24,410 bases of DNA from Zancudomyces culisetae (GCA_001969505.1 LSSK01000968.1:1-24410), one strand, 5' to 3'; shown: positions 1 through 10,646, counted from the stretch's first letter. Translations and numbers: made by a program. Notes: generated by a model from the letters alone, not told the origin.

Positions 1-3000
1 ATTGTTATTGTTATTGTTATTGTTATTAGTTGAAGTGGAGGAAGATTCACTATTGTCATTGGGAGATACCAATTGGTTATTTTTATGAGCAGAAATAACC
101 AATTTATGAATATTATCCTTCTGTCTTGCCCTTTCCAAAATCCGCAACTCTATGGTTCCCTGAGTAATCAATCGATAAACGGTAACTTGTTTAGTCTGAC
201 CTAACCGATGAGCACGATCCATAGCTTGTTGATCAACGGTGGGATTCCAATCAGAATCATAAAAAATGACGGTATCAGCAGCAGTCAAATTGATTCCCAA
301 CCCACCAGCACGAGTAGACAACAAGAAGATAAAAATATCCGGCCTCGTTTGCCAATCCATCACCATACTGTTTCTATCACTGATCTTGCTAGACCCATCG
401 AGTCTCAAGTATGTATATTGACGGTATGCCAAATACTCTTCCATCAAATCAATCATCCGAGTCATCTGGAAATATATCAAGACACGGTGGCCATCAGCCT
501 TGAGTTGTGATAGCAAAGGATCCAATACCTTCATCTTTCCCGCATGCAATATCAACTTTTCACTGGAAGGAGTCCATACCAAAGAAGAACCTTTGGTAAG
601 AAATGAATTAGGAAAATTGGTATGATGATACATATCATGTAATTGTTGTTTTAGAGTGGATTTAATACAACCAGTTGAAATAGCATTATTAATGTAGTTG
701 TCGTTGTAGTTGTAGTTGTCATTGTCATTGTAGTTGGTAAGAACAGGATTAGCAGTAAAAGTAACAAGAGAAGGAGTTGGAGCAATTACACTGGGTTTAT
801 ACATTGGATTCAGAGATTTGAGATCACTATATTGATATAAATCACTAGTAACAGACAACAACAAACGCAGGTTTGATAAAGCTTGGGTTTCCAAATCCAA
901 ATTGGTATAATAAGGCGAATAGTAAGAATTGTTGAAAATAGACAAAGACTGAGATTGGGATTGGGATTGAGATAGAAATCGATCAACAAACAATCGAGCA
1001 CGTTTGAATTGATATGCCAATGTAACCGAAATAAGATTAGGTAGATATAAACCAAGTACAGGTTTAGAACTCTTTTGATATAACCAATTACTTTCAGGTC
1101 GATTGAGTGGGGCATAGGAATGGTTGACAAGAGCATAGGGACTCTCGATTTCGCCACGCTCAAATAGCTCGGGATGGTTACAAACCTTACGGAACTGCAT
1201 GACTAGATTCATCAGACTCTCGTCACTTTCCTTTGAAGACTTGTAGTTGTTGTTGTTGAGGCGGGTCAACAAATCATCGACAGAGATGCGCCGCATCAAA
1301 CCTTTATACATTTCGGTCTGTTTATGAGTCAAATTACAATACACCAAATGCTCAATCTTCTCGCCCAACTCGTTTTGTACATGCTTCTTTGTACGTCGCA
1401 GCATAAACGGCTTGAGAATCATATGCAAGCGCTGCAACTGTCGGAAATTCAACATGGAATTGGTCTCAGCATGAGATTCAATGTCTTTGGAAAACCATTC
1501 ACTAAATTCCTCATGGGAATCAAACAACGACGGCATAATAAAATGCAGTAGAGCCCACAGTTCCTGCATACTGTTCTGGATGGGTGTGCCCGTAAGCAAT
1601 AGCCGATTACGACATTTGAATTGCAACAGCACTTTCCATCGAGTCGAGGCCGACGATTTGATGGCTTGGGCCTCGTCTAGCACCATGTACTGCCACTTGA
1701 CACGATTCAACACAGTTTCGTCAGATACAACCAGTTGATACGAGGTAATCAATACATGGAACGGAGAGTCTCGACGGCCCAGCTTCTTAACATCCCAGAA
1801 CGACTTGCGTAGAATCTTTCGGTCACGCTGGGTTCCCCAGTACGGCAAAATCTTGACGTCGGGAACAAAACGCGAAATCTCTTGCTGCCAGTTATGCAGA
1901 GTGGTTGCAGGTACAACGACCATAAACGGACCCCAAATACCATACTTTTCTACCAAATACGCCATCAGAGATATCGACTGGACAGTCTTGCCCAAACCCA
2001 TCTCATCCGCCAAAATCCCATTAATGCCCTGTTCGTACAAATTCACCAGCCAATTCAACCCCTTCAGCTGGTACTCCTTCAATTTACACATCAACATCTT
2101 GGGTTGTGATATGTGAACCGTTTCTTCTCCCAACATCGATGGTTCCTGGAAATTCAAATTCTCCACTGCTTGTTTCAACTCCACCTCCTGGCTTGCCGTT
2201 TTGTGTCGTTTGGAATCTGTATCGAACTCTCGCGTCTTTTCTAACTGCTTTTCTAATGCATCTTGTGCTTGTCTTCTAGCACGTTCCTGGATTTTTTCAT
2301 CACTATCATTAAGAAAATCTAAATCATCATCTACCTTTTCACCCTCTTCCTCTTCCTCTTCTTCCTCTTCTTGATAATGTTGTTGTTGTTGTTGTTGTGA
2401 TTGTTGTTGTTGTAATCCTCCTACTTTCTTTTTATGTTTATTTGTATTAACTCCTCCTCCTCCCATTTCCATTTCCATTTCCATTCCCATCTTACTACCT
2501 ACAAAGTGACTATAAAGCTCTGTTTGTGTAATCAAAAAGTTCAACTTTCGCGACTGTCTAGTTGCCTCTCTCGCCTCCTCCTCTTGTCTCATCTTATCCA
2601 ACGCCTCTCTTTCTGCCCGCTTACGTGCCTCCCGCTCCTCCCGCTCATGTCGTTTCCAATACAATAACGACTCTCTTGTCGCTCGCCGCATACGAATAAT
2701 CGATTCCTTCGACGCCCGGTTGTCTCCCAACGTCGTAACCACTCCACCCCGATGCATATTCCCTCCAAACACCCGCCGCATCTCCCGCTGACAATAGTAT
2801 ACTATCTTTTTATTGTTTGCCTGCTTCATGTTTAGAATCTGCTGCATCTGTTTATATACCTTGGGTACTGCCTCGGCTATCTCCTTCATTTTTGCTTGTA
2901 TTTCACGCCGCTCCTCTTCTTCCTCGTCTATCACTTCTTCCACCTCCTCCTCTTGTTCTTCCTCTTGTTTTATTGAAATACTTTCATTTCTACCACCACC

Positions 3001-5538
3001 ACCACCACCACCACTACCACTACCATACTTAAACCCTGTCTCGTTATGTAGCTGTGATATCATTGCTCCACTATTGTACTGTCTATTTTCATGCATCGAT
3101 AATGATGTCGATTGAAATCCTGGTAAATTTTTGTCCAGGATCTCTATTCCTCCATTCCATCCAAACCCATGAACTTGCTTATACACTCTGTCGATCAGCG
3201 ACTTTTGATCCTCTGACTTTAAATCTTTTTGCCAGTCCCAATACCTCTCCCTATTTCTTTGCCCTTCCTCATCTCCCTCACCATCTTCGTCTTCCTCAGC
3301 ATTCCTTTGTCTTTGTATCATTCGCCTCTTATACTTTCTTGGATCCACCACCATTTGATCTGCTACCCCATCCCCACTTTCTTCACTACTATCGCTCGTT
3401 ATTATATTCGCCTCTCCGTCAAATATACTGGTATCATTCATTAACTTTTTTGGAAGTCTTGCATAATACTTGTCCACAAATAACTCGTGATATCTTTTTC
3501 TTCGCTTTCGACTCTTATTCATATATGATTCCACCGCAAATTGTCCCCTAGTCTTCAAATACGCCTTATACTCCTCCACCTCTTTACTCTTCGCTTCAAA
3601 TGGTCGGTTTATATCAAAATCAAATTCCATTTCCTTTATTGTTGCTCTACTTCCTCTCCTTCCATCTTTCTCTATTTGCCCTCCATAAAACTCTCTCAAC
3701 CCTCTGCTCTGTACACTCTTTACCCCATTACCACCACTATTGTTGTTATTTTTGTTGTTGTTATTGTTGTTGTTGTTACTATTATTGTTGTTGTTACTTT
3801 TACTTTGCGGCGCCCTTCGTTTTCGTGCTAACCCCCTACTCCTTCCTACTGGAACTTCCTCCACACTCACTGCCTGAATCCTTTCCCTTTCCCTCTCTCT
3901 TTCCCTCTCCCTTTGTCTTTCTCTTTCTCTTTCTCTTTCTCTTTCTTCCGCTAGTGTATTTTCCTTCCCCTCTTTATCCCGTCCAACATGTACCTCTCTT
4001 TCAACCCCTCTACCATTATCACCATATCCTACCTTTTGACGTTGATAGTAATCCTCCGTCGATCCAATATCAATATCATTACCATTACCCTCTTGTCCCT
4101 CCATCCCATTCCCTATATCATCACCATCATTTTCCACTTTATTATCTGTCATACTCAACAAATTCGAAATCGACACCCGATTGCTGTGTCGCTCTTTGCT
4201 TGTACTACCCCTTACTTCTTGATTATGACTATGACTATGACCATGACCATGACCGTGACTGCTAGTTGTCAATCCCAACAACATCATTGCCGCATCATCC
4301 TCGTCCTCTCTTCCATCTCCTTGCTCATCATAATACCCCATCGCTCCTTTCTCCTCCTCATCCCCCTCAGCCTTCTTTACTGCCGTGCTCACTTGACCAT
4401 CCCACTCTTCATCCATTCCTGCATTCAGCAAATTTATTAATCCCTTGGATCTATCTTCTCCCAGATGTCGCGACTGTTCTGGCTGTTGGATGTATCCCAC
4501 TCTTTCGTCCTCCTCTTCCTCTCCATTCATACTTATCCTCGTTCTGTACTCACTTTCATATCCCATACCATAGTCTGATGTTCCTGCCCTATAATTTCTT
4601 CCCTCCTCCTCTCCTTTTACTCTTCCTCTTCCTCTTCCTCTTCCAATTTCATCATCTCTATAGTACGGTTGTTGTTGCTGTTGTTGATAACGAGGGTGAG
4701 CGTGAGCATGGGAATGGGAAGGATGTAAATCTTCACCACCACTACCCACATACCTTCGTGTGTATCTTTCTTCCGAGTCCATCATTTGCTCTCTTGGAAA
4801 TCTCTCCCTACTCCGAACAATGTCCTCGCTATTCTCATACCCTCTGTCATAGTACCTATCGTACTGCTCTCTTTTTCCATAATACCCTCGTGGATCATCA
4901 TCATCATCTCTAATTTCCCCCCCCCTTTCGCCATGACGCATACCCGCATACCTTTCCATTTCGTATCTTCTATCTTCTATCCCTCTCCTTTGTCGTGCTA
5001 TTCCTCCTCCTATTCCCTCCTCGCCATAATGTAGAGGTCCATATTCCACATCTCTTTCGTTCCTGTATAGCTCTGGTTCTCCTTCCATCAACACCTCTCC
5101 CTCATCTTCCCATCTTCTTCTCTCAATATACTGTGGATTGTGTGGTGGGTATCGTGGACTGTTTGAATAGTACCCTGTCATCTCTTCCCCGTATTCTACT
5201 TGTCCCCCTGCTCCATGTACACGATCTCTTGCCAATTGCACCCTCTCTCGTTCTTCCCAATCAAAGTCTCTTCCATAAACTGGTCGTCCCCTACCACTCC
5301 CTCCACCACTACCAACACTACCAACACTACCACTACCCCCTCCTATTTCTTCCACAATCGCTTGGTGGATACCCTCTGGTCGCCTCATTCCATAACCTGC
5401 ATTTTCATATTTGTCTATGTATTCATATTCATCCATAGGCGAACTATTGCGTTCATAGTATTTTGGTCTCCCTCCATACTGATCCCTTTCTCCTCTTTCT
5501 CCTCTTCCTCCTCCTCCTCCTCCATATTCCTCATTCAT
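1..5538 (-). CDS. INO80: INO80 chromatin-remodelling ATPase, partial (3' end beyond the left edge)
   Basis: Catalytic Snf2-family ATPase of the nuclear INO80 complex, which slides nucleosomes and exchanges histones. All 1846 codons were checked and contain no stop; the first in-frame ATG after an in-frame stop (5644-5646) is at 5538. Residues ~1-900 are low complexity: Gly/Arg/Glu-rich, an Arg-Glu dipeptide run (~530-553), poly-Asn (~580-604), a Gly-His run and acidic tracts. An HSA/DBINO region follows (~910-1015, from the YYCQRE motif to TQTELYSHF), then poly-Gln and poly-Glu. The ATPase has Walker A DEMGLGKT (1178-1185), DEAQ (1288-1291) and the INO80-typical block MQELWALLHFIMPSLFDSH (from 1324). 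A long insertion separates the two helicase lobes, as in INO80, and lobe 2 has DRAHRLGQ (~1774-1781). The visible part ends in poly-Asn. S. cerevisiae Ino80 is about 1490 residues, so this protein is unusually long. The INO80 assignment is secure; the true C-terminus is not seen. Confidence 0.96.
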   Translation of the reverse strand, partial: MNEEYGGGGGGRGERGERDQYGGRPKYYERNSSPMDEYEYIDKYENAGYGMRRPEGIHQAIVEEIGGGSGSVGSVGSGGGSGRGRPVYGRDFDWEERERVQLARDRVHGAGGQVEYGEEMTGYYSNSPRYPPHNPQYIERRRWEDEGEVLMEGEPELYRNERDVEYGPLHYGEEGIGGGIARQRRGIEDRRYEMERYAGMRHGERGGEIRDDDDDPRGYYGKREQYDRYYDRGYENSEDIVRSRERFPREQMMDSEERYTRRYVGSGGEDLHPSHSHAHAHPRYQQQQQQPYYRDDEIGRGRGRGRVKGEEEGRNYRAGTSDYGMGYESEYRTRISMNGEEEEDERVGYIQQPEQSRHLGEDRSKGLINLLNAGMDEEWDGQVSTAVKKAEGDEEEKGAMGYYDEQGDGREDEDDAAMMLLGLTTSSHGHGHGHSHSHNQEVRGSTSKERHSNRVSISNLLSMTDNKVENDGDDIGNGMEGQEGNGNDIDIGSTEDYYQRQKVGYGDNGRGVEREVHVGRDKEGKENTLAEERERERERERQRERERERERERIQAVSVEEVPVGRSRGLARKRRAPQSKSNNNNNSNNNNNNNNKNNNNSGGNGVKSVQSRGLREFYGGQIEKDGRRGSRATIKEMEFDFDINRPFEAKSKEVEEYKAYLKTRGQFAVESYMNKSRKRRKRYHELFVDKYYARLPKKLMNDTSIFDGEANIITSDSSEESGDGVADQMVVDPRKYKRRMIQRQRNAEEDEDGEGDEEGQRNRERYWDWQKDLKSEDQKSLIDRVYKQVHGFGWNGGIEILDKNLPGFQSTSLSMHENRQYNSGAMISQLHNETGFKYGSGSGGGGGGGRNESISIKQEEEQEEEVEEVIDEEEEERREIQAKMKEIAEAVPKVYKQMQQILNMKQANNKKIVYYCQREMRRVFGGNMHRGGVVTTLGDNRASKESIIRMRRATRESLLYWKRHEREEREARKRAEREALDKMRQEEEAREATRQSRKLNFLITQTELYSHFVGSKMGMEMEMEMGGGGVNTNKHKKKVGGLQQQQSQQQQQQHYQEEEEEEEEEGEKVDDDLDFLNDSDEKIQERARRQAQDALEKQLEKTREFDTDSKRHKTASQEVELKQAVENLNFQEPSMLGEETVHISQPKMLMCKLKEYQLKGLNWLVNLYEQGINGILADEMGLGKTVQSISLMAYLVEKYGIWGPFMVVVPATTLHNWQQEISRFVPDVKILPYWGTQRDRKILRKSFWDVKKLGRRDSPFHVLITSYQLVVSDETVLNRVKWQYMVLDEAQAIKSSASTRWKVLLQFKCRNRLLLTGTPIQNSMQELWALLHFIMPSLFDSHEEFSEWFSKDIESHAETNSMLNFRQLQRLHMILKPFMLRRTKKHVQNELGEKIEHLVYCNLTHKQTEMYKGLMRRISVDDLLTRLNNNNYKSSKESDESLMNLVMQFRKVCNHPELFERGEIESPYALVNHSYAPLNRPESNWLYQKSSKPVLGLYLPNLISVTLAYQFKRARLFVDRFLSQSQSQSQSLSIFNNSYYSPYYTNLDLETQALSNLRLLLSVTSDLYQYSDLKSLNPMYKPSVIAPTPSLVTFTANPVLTNYNDNDNYNYNDNYINNAISTGCIKSTLKQQLHDMYHHTNFPNSFLTKGSSLVWTPSSEKLILHAGKMKVLDPLLSQLKADGHRVLIYFQMTRMIDLMEEYLAYRQYTYLRLDGSSKISDRNSMVMDWQTRPDIFIFLLSTRAGGLGINLTAADTVIFYDSDWNPTVDQQAMDRAHRLGQTKQVTVYRLITQGTIELRILERARQKDNIHKLVISAHKNNQLVSPNDNSESSSTSTNNNNNNNNN

Positions 5539-5571
5539 TCTTGCCTTGTATTTCCTTTTTTCGTTTTTGTG

Positions 5572-5591
5572 TTTTTTTTTTAAAAAAAAAA
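5572..5591. repeat. T10-A10 palindromic tract
   Basis: A perfect run of ten T followed by ten A, 34 bases upstream of the INO80 start codon and so in its 5' leader or core promoter. Such rigid poly(dA:dT) tracts disfavour nucleosomes in yeast promoters. A near copy lies at 6028-6046. Confidence 0.9.
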
Positions 5592-6027
5592 GAAAAGAAA
5601 ATCCCCGTTTAAATGATTGTATTATATTTGGTTCTTGTAAATGCTAGAAATAGTACTACACAAAAAATCTCATCCCTTCCCCTTTTTTTCTTTCAATTGT
5701 CTTTTTTTTTATTTCTATACCAGAATTCTAGCGCCACTATATCTACAAATTTCTTCAATTATTATTTTATTCTTTGTACTGTTTAGCTTTTATTTTACGC
5801 TATTTCGTGTCAATTATGTCCAAGGTCCCTGGTTACGATAGTGTTCCTTTATACCAAACTCAACAAATCTTGGTCTTCCTCCTTATCCACTGTGTAAAAA
5901 AAAAAGAAAATAAATAAATTTCTCTTTGCAATTCCAATTTATTCCTATTTTCACTACCATCTATAAAGTATTCTTTTTCTTGTTTATATTCAAGATTATT
6001 TTTCTATTATTTTTGTATATAGTAACA

Positions 6028-6046
6028 TTTTTTTTTAAAAAAAAAA
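6028..6046. repeat. T9-A10 palindromic tract
   Basis: Nine T followed by ten A, about 490 bases upstream of the INO80 start and very similar to the tract at 5572-5591. Likely a nucleosome-excluding element (inference). Confidence 0.9.
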
Positions 6047-6060
6047 TTAATTTTAAACAC

Positions 6061-6110
6061 TAATAGTAATAGCAATAATAATAGTAATAGTAGTAGCAAT
6101 AGTAATAATG
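6061..6110. repeat. Imperfect AATAGT/AATAAT microsatellite
   Basis: About 50 bases of trinucleotide-based repeat mixing TAATAG, CAATAG and TAATAA units, directly after the T9-A10 tract. Non-coding. Confidence 0.75.
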
Positions 6111-8206
6111 GCAAACAATAGTTACAAATTGGTTACGATACGAAAACACGTTGCCAACTTGCTTGCTTGTTTTTTTTTCTATTTTTTTCTATCATCTTTA
6201 TTTTATTTTTTTATACTATTTTTTTTTGAAAGGGGTGTGTGTCATTGATTTTTGTGTGGAGAGGAAGGGGAGAGTAGAGAGTGTATGGGTGGAATAAATA
6301 CAAAGAAAAGGAAGATTTAGAGATGGGAGATGGGACATAGTATATATTGAATTTGTTTTCACTTTTTATGTAAAACAAAATAAAAATCTAAAGTAATAGT
6401 AAAAAAAACACACTAAAAATCCAAGAAATAAATTAAAGTCCTGTATGCAACATTGTTTGTTTATTTTTATTACCTTACAACAACAGCTGCGACCATGTTT
6501 TTATTTTACCTCTATAATTATTTATCTTTATTAAATGTGAAGATTTACTTTGTATACAATAAAGCGATAAAAATTAATTGAAAATTTTTTTTAAACAGTA
6601 ACCAATTTAATGATATTAACCGTGAAAACAAAATAAAAATGAAATGATATATCAACAACTCTATTTTTTATTTCCTGCAACTTTTCTAGAAAAGTAAAAC
6701 CTTGCTTAACCATTAATAGATTTCTAAACATTCGACATATATTTTGTATTTACTACGCTTTTATACAAATATAATTGAGTTTCGAGTACTAATAAATATA
6801 TTAAACGTATGTATACATGTTTACAAAGTGTAAAATACACCTGTATATCAACTTTAATTGAGTTTAGAATTCTTAACAGTTTATCTCATCCTTTGTTTTA
6901 CAAAAGATAAAAAAAAATCGTTTTGTAAATATTTCAATCACGGATTTTTTTTTTCCATTCTCCCCACCTTTTTTTTAATTGTCATTACTATTATTTTTCA
7001 TTTTTGGTGGAACTTGTAATTTACGGAAAACAAAAGAAAAAGAAAAAGCTGAAAAAAAACTTGAAATTGGATAACCATACAACTAAAACCAAAATTAAAA
7101 CAAGTGAGTAAACCAGCTTTTGTTTCTCTCTTTCTCTCTCCTCAACCCTCACGCGCCAATTTTTCTCATTACTCTCACAATAGATGAATATCTGGGTTAA
7201 AAATGACTTTTCCCTACAAGTAATACATAGCCGTTTTTTAAATCTGGCCAAGTAAATATTTGATTTCATTCTCATACCCTATTTGAGATTTACTTTTTCA
7301 GGTAATACAACCTGACACTAAGAAAGGGAACAGGATAGTTATGGTTCAACAAATCCTCTACACACATTACTAACCATAAAGGATATCATGTAATCTTTGA
7401 TTTTTATTTTAACTTCTACTTATCATGGTTTTTCTATGGTTCATAATCAATACTTGTTTCTATAACCAATGTAAACAGTAATATGTACCAAGGTATAGTG
7501 CTTGTTTAACATTATGTTTGATATTTCAAAATATATTTTGTATGTGCACATGACATTAATCCTTGCAAATTACGTTTCAAGATTTTATCAAAGGCTACAG
7601 AGATACTGACCACATCATCTACTGCGTCATATTAAAACCAAATAACCGAGTAAATTGGTGTGGGGTAATAGAGAAGTGTTGGATGATAAAATGCAACACA
7701 CAAAACAGTGGAAATATCTCAAAACTCACAAATCGTCCACAAACTCTACGTGTCATTCACGTACGGCAATTTAGACCCTAGAAAATCCCAATTCGGTATA
7801 AATGTATGTATTTATTTACATAGTTGAATTATATCTCGGGCATTATTTCTCACTACAGTCGTGTTAATAATCTTTTTTATTATTTACCCCTAGACAAAGA
7901 AGCCAGAGTAAAAAATGGATTAAAAATATATAATAAATAGCTCTTATTCATGTACTACCATCTACTCTGTTGAATAGTTTAAAACAATTTAATTCTGTTG
8001 TACTACCTGATCAGTATATATAAAGGCATAAATACGTCATTTTTGCACGTTCCGATATACATCATGTCTACATTTTCATGAGTTTAATTATGGTATTAGT
8101 GGCAATATAATAATTGCAAAATGTAAATCAAAATATAACACATCATACCTCATCACTATTTGTAACTCCAATAAATACATACTTGCAATATTAATATTTT
8201 ATCTAT

Positions 8207-8224
8207 GCCTCTGCCTCTGCCTCT
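8207..8224. repeat. Hexanucleotide repeat (GCCTCT)x3
   Basis: Three perfect GCCTCT units in otherwise AT-rich intergenic DNA. No function is evident. Confidence 0.85.
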
Positions 8225-9212
8225 CATCTACCCACTTTCTCCACATATATTCCTAACCTAATGTTGTATTTTTTTTCAAGGGTTGTTTATGTCTAATTAT
8301 CTGATTTTTTCTAAATATACTTTTGCTATGACTAGTCATAACGTGTTGAAGTACTGTAAAGTTAAAAAAAGATTTAAACTTTGAATTTATCAATAGCATT
8401 ACGTAAAGATTCGGGAAATTGAATTCGGTTTAATATCCATATATGTTTTTATTCAAATTTAATGAAATAAAGTTTTAATATTTTGATTGATTTCATATCA
8501 AACTTCCATAAGGTAAAAATACAATAACAAAGACAAATTCCCATATAATAGTGATGACTAGCAATAGTATACTTCTAGCTTCGAGTCAGGAAGTTAAAAT
8601 AGTGGTGTTCACCACATTTGCTCGTCACAAACAAAAGTAAAAATATATTTTCTCATCACCATTATAATCACTCTTGTGTGCTTCCAGTTAGTGAATTTAT
8701 TTTGATTTTATATTCTTAGAAGAACATGCGACTGAATAAAGTCTCCTTTTACTCATCTAACTATCTAACTAACTATATACTTTTATTTTACTGCAAACTG
8801 GGAAAATGGTATCACAGGTGTATGTTCAGGATATTATCATTTTTACAAACATGTATGATTTATCTATTAAATGCGACTATTAATAACTTAAATAATTACC
8901 CAGTCAAACTTCCAAATTTCCAATATACGTTCTACAAATATAAAAAAAAAGCGAATGAGCACAATCACTAAAATACCATTATTAGAAATTGTTTTTGTTG
9001 TTCAGTGTGGGATGGTGTATGTATATCAAAGCGACATAAATATAGATACTGCTTAAACTTGATTGGCCCTGTTAACCAATCCATTTGTAAAAGCAGGGTC
9101 AGAAAAAATGTTAGCGGTTGTGGAACTGAATTTGCTAAATTTCCGAATCAAAAACAAAAGACAATTATGGCTTGTTCCAGCCCCAATCGAAAATAAATCC
9201 CGAGAATCCGAA

Positions 9213-9259
9213 CCCTCCTCCCGCTCCCGCTCCTGCTCCCGCTCTCCCCACCCATACCC
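9213..9259 (-). other. C-rich tract forming a canonical G-quadruplex motif on the minus strand
   Basis: Seven runs of three or more C (starting at 9213, 9220, 9226, 9238, 9246, 9251 and 9257) lie within 47 bases. On the minus strand the four G-runs nearest the right end are separated by loops of 3, 1 and 5 bases, which fits the G3+N1-7 quadruplex rule. Part of it is a CTCCCG/CTCCTG minisatellite. It stands out in strongly AT-rich surroundings. Confidence 0.8.
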
Positions 9260-9564
9260 ACCAAAATACATCATGAATAACCTCTGCTGTTATTTCGTCA
9301 GGTATTTGCCATACCTTTCCCCAGCTTTATCATCTTATTTCTGTTTACTCTGGGATACTGTCTTTACATAGAAAGAGAGTTTTTAGTGAATACTGACCAT
9401 TTATATTTGGCTTTTTTTTTCGCAGTATCCCATTAGACTCCAAGTGAAACTAATACAGAGAAATAGACCTTTCCTTTAAACTACACACTTACTCAGCTAA
9501 ATTTTAATTAAAATGTTGTACAAGACAATTGAATATGTAAAATGGAGTTTATAAACAAAGGAGG

Positions 9565-9586
9565 AAACACCCCATGAGGTGTGTTT
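9565..9586. repeat. Short inverted repeat (hairpin)
   Basis: Arms 9565-9573 and 9578-9586 pair at 8 of 9 positions (one C/T mismatch) around an ATGA tetraloop. No run of T follows directly, so it is not an obvious Pol III terminator or promoter element. Role unknown. Confidence 0.55.
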
Positions 9587-10504
9587 AATCCAAGTGCGAT
9601 TAATGCCTAAAATAAAAACACAACTGATATACACAGGATCGAAATTGGTACACGGGGTAGAGGTTGTTCGTTTTATCTCACTGCCCGCCTCTTATCTTGG
9701 TTCAATGGTATCAAGTTTCTACCACATGAGAAATATACAGCAAGATTTCGAGAAACTAGTGGCGTTAGTTATTGGTTGCGTGTTGGGTATTTCTCGTACA
9801 TTATAATTATCGAGAAAACACAGAATTCTAAATTCAAGAGCTTTAATTGAAAAAAATATTTAAAGGATAATGTATAAACAGTGAAAATAAAATAATACTG
9901 ATAATTTGCAAAAAGTCAATACAAAGAGATTAACTAAAGATATTATTATTTTGCCATGGTTCCGTTTCATCTTTGGAATAAATAGATGGAAAGAAATGCT
10001 AAAATCCAAAAATTTTAACACTACAAAGTTTTGTAATAAAATTTGTAAACAAAATATATATTTAACAAATCTTGACTATTATGTACAATCTTTGGGGAAG
10101 GTAAAGGAATAGTCTTATGTAAAAGAAAAACATAAAAAAAATTGAATCCATTTAAATTATTTGCCTGCGCTTTTTTCAAGGAGCCAAGTCTGACTAAGCC
10201 TGTTATGTATGATGAGCAAAGCAAGAAGGTAAATACTTGTTTAGATTTTGCAAAAAAAAACGCACACAACAAAGCCTAAAGCTTCAACAAAGTGTGTACG
10301 AATACGCTTTCTCTGATTATAAACACTATAATGCTGAGCGTCGTACGAGAACGAATATTAGTTAATTAATTAAAGCAGTATATTTTTACTTGAAATAAGT
10401 TTTAGGTAAATCGAGAAAAAAATACATTAGAAAAATTAGTTTAATCATCGACAATATTTTAATTATAGTAGCAAACCAAAGTAGGGGGCAGTGGAAGAGG
10501 GAGA

Positions 10505-10510
10505 TATATA
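10505..10510 (+). promoter_or_regulatory. TATA-like element upstream of the KAR9-like gene
   Basis: TATATA lies 137 bases upstream of the ATG at 10647, within the usual yeast TATA-to-ATG range. Assigned by position and sequence only. Confidence 0.4.
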
Positions 10511-10646
10511 CCCTATCTTTTTCTGATAACAAAACAAGCACTAACCTGGTCACAAATCATTTTCATACTATTTTCATTTTATTTACATGCCATTTATCAT
10601 ACCTATTTTTATTATTGTGAACGAAACATAGAGGCATTAAATCGTT

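Larger units (their letters stand above)
5539..10646. other. 5.1-kb gene-poor interval between INO80 and the KAR9-like gene
   Basis: No ORF here has recognisable protein character; those present are short and compositionally random. The left part (to ~7.3 kb) is full of poly-T/poly-A tracts and presumably carries the INO80 promoter and 5'UTR. The middle (7.3-9.0 kb) is plain AT-rich sequence in which I see nothing. At 9.0-9.8 kb the sequence is locally less AT-rich, with a C-rich tract and hairpins listed separately. The last ~150 bases form the promoter of the KAR9-like gene. The interval is far longer than a usual yeast intergenic space, so an unannotated ncRNA, a large regulatory region or a decayed gene is possible. 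Confidence 0.6.

Noticed and set aside
3054-5438. Several long open frames on the plus strand opposite INO80 (for example 3600-4265 and 4266-4913).
   Set aside because: They are composition shadows of the Glu/Arg/Gly/Asn-rich INO80 coding strand; their products are Pro/His/Leu/Tyr runs with no domain character.
7021-7781. Short ORFs of 72-84 residues at 7021-7275 (-) and 7563-7781 (+).
   Set aside because: Low-complexity or random composition, no recognisable motif, no signal peptide and no promoter support; such lengths are expected by chance in 5 kb of sequence.
9141-9165. A TTTCCGAA core followed by an A-rich stretch, resembling part of a point-centromere CDEIII.
   Set aside because: No RTCACRTG (CDEI) at the proper distance and no ~80-base extremely AT-rich CDEII; the key bases around the core are also not matched.
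9053-9371. Overlapping small ORFs on both strands around the C-rich tract (products rich in Ser-Arg or Arg-Glu repeats).
   Set aside because: The repeats come from the minisatellite itself, and the rest of each frame looks random. No start or neighbour evidence.
9686-9764. A 79-base segment that folds roughly like a tRNA (CGCCTCT/AGTGGCG acceptor-like ends, CTTG/CAAG D-arm, TTTCT/AGAAA anticodon-like arm).
   Set aside because: No T-arm or GTTCRANNC B box, an 8-base anticodon-like loop and a mismatch in the acceptor-like stem. Not enough to call a tRNA or even a tRNA pseudogene.
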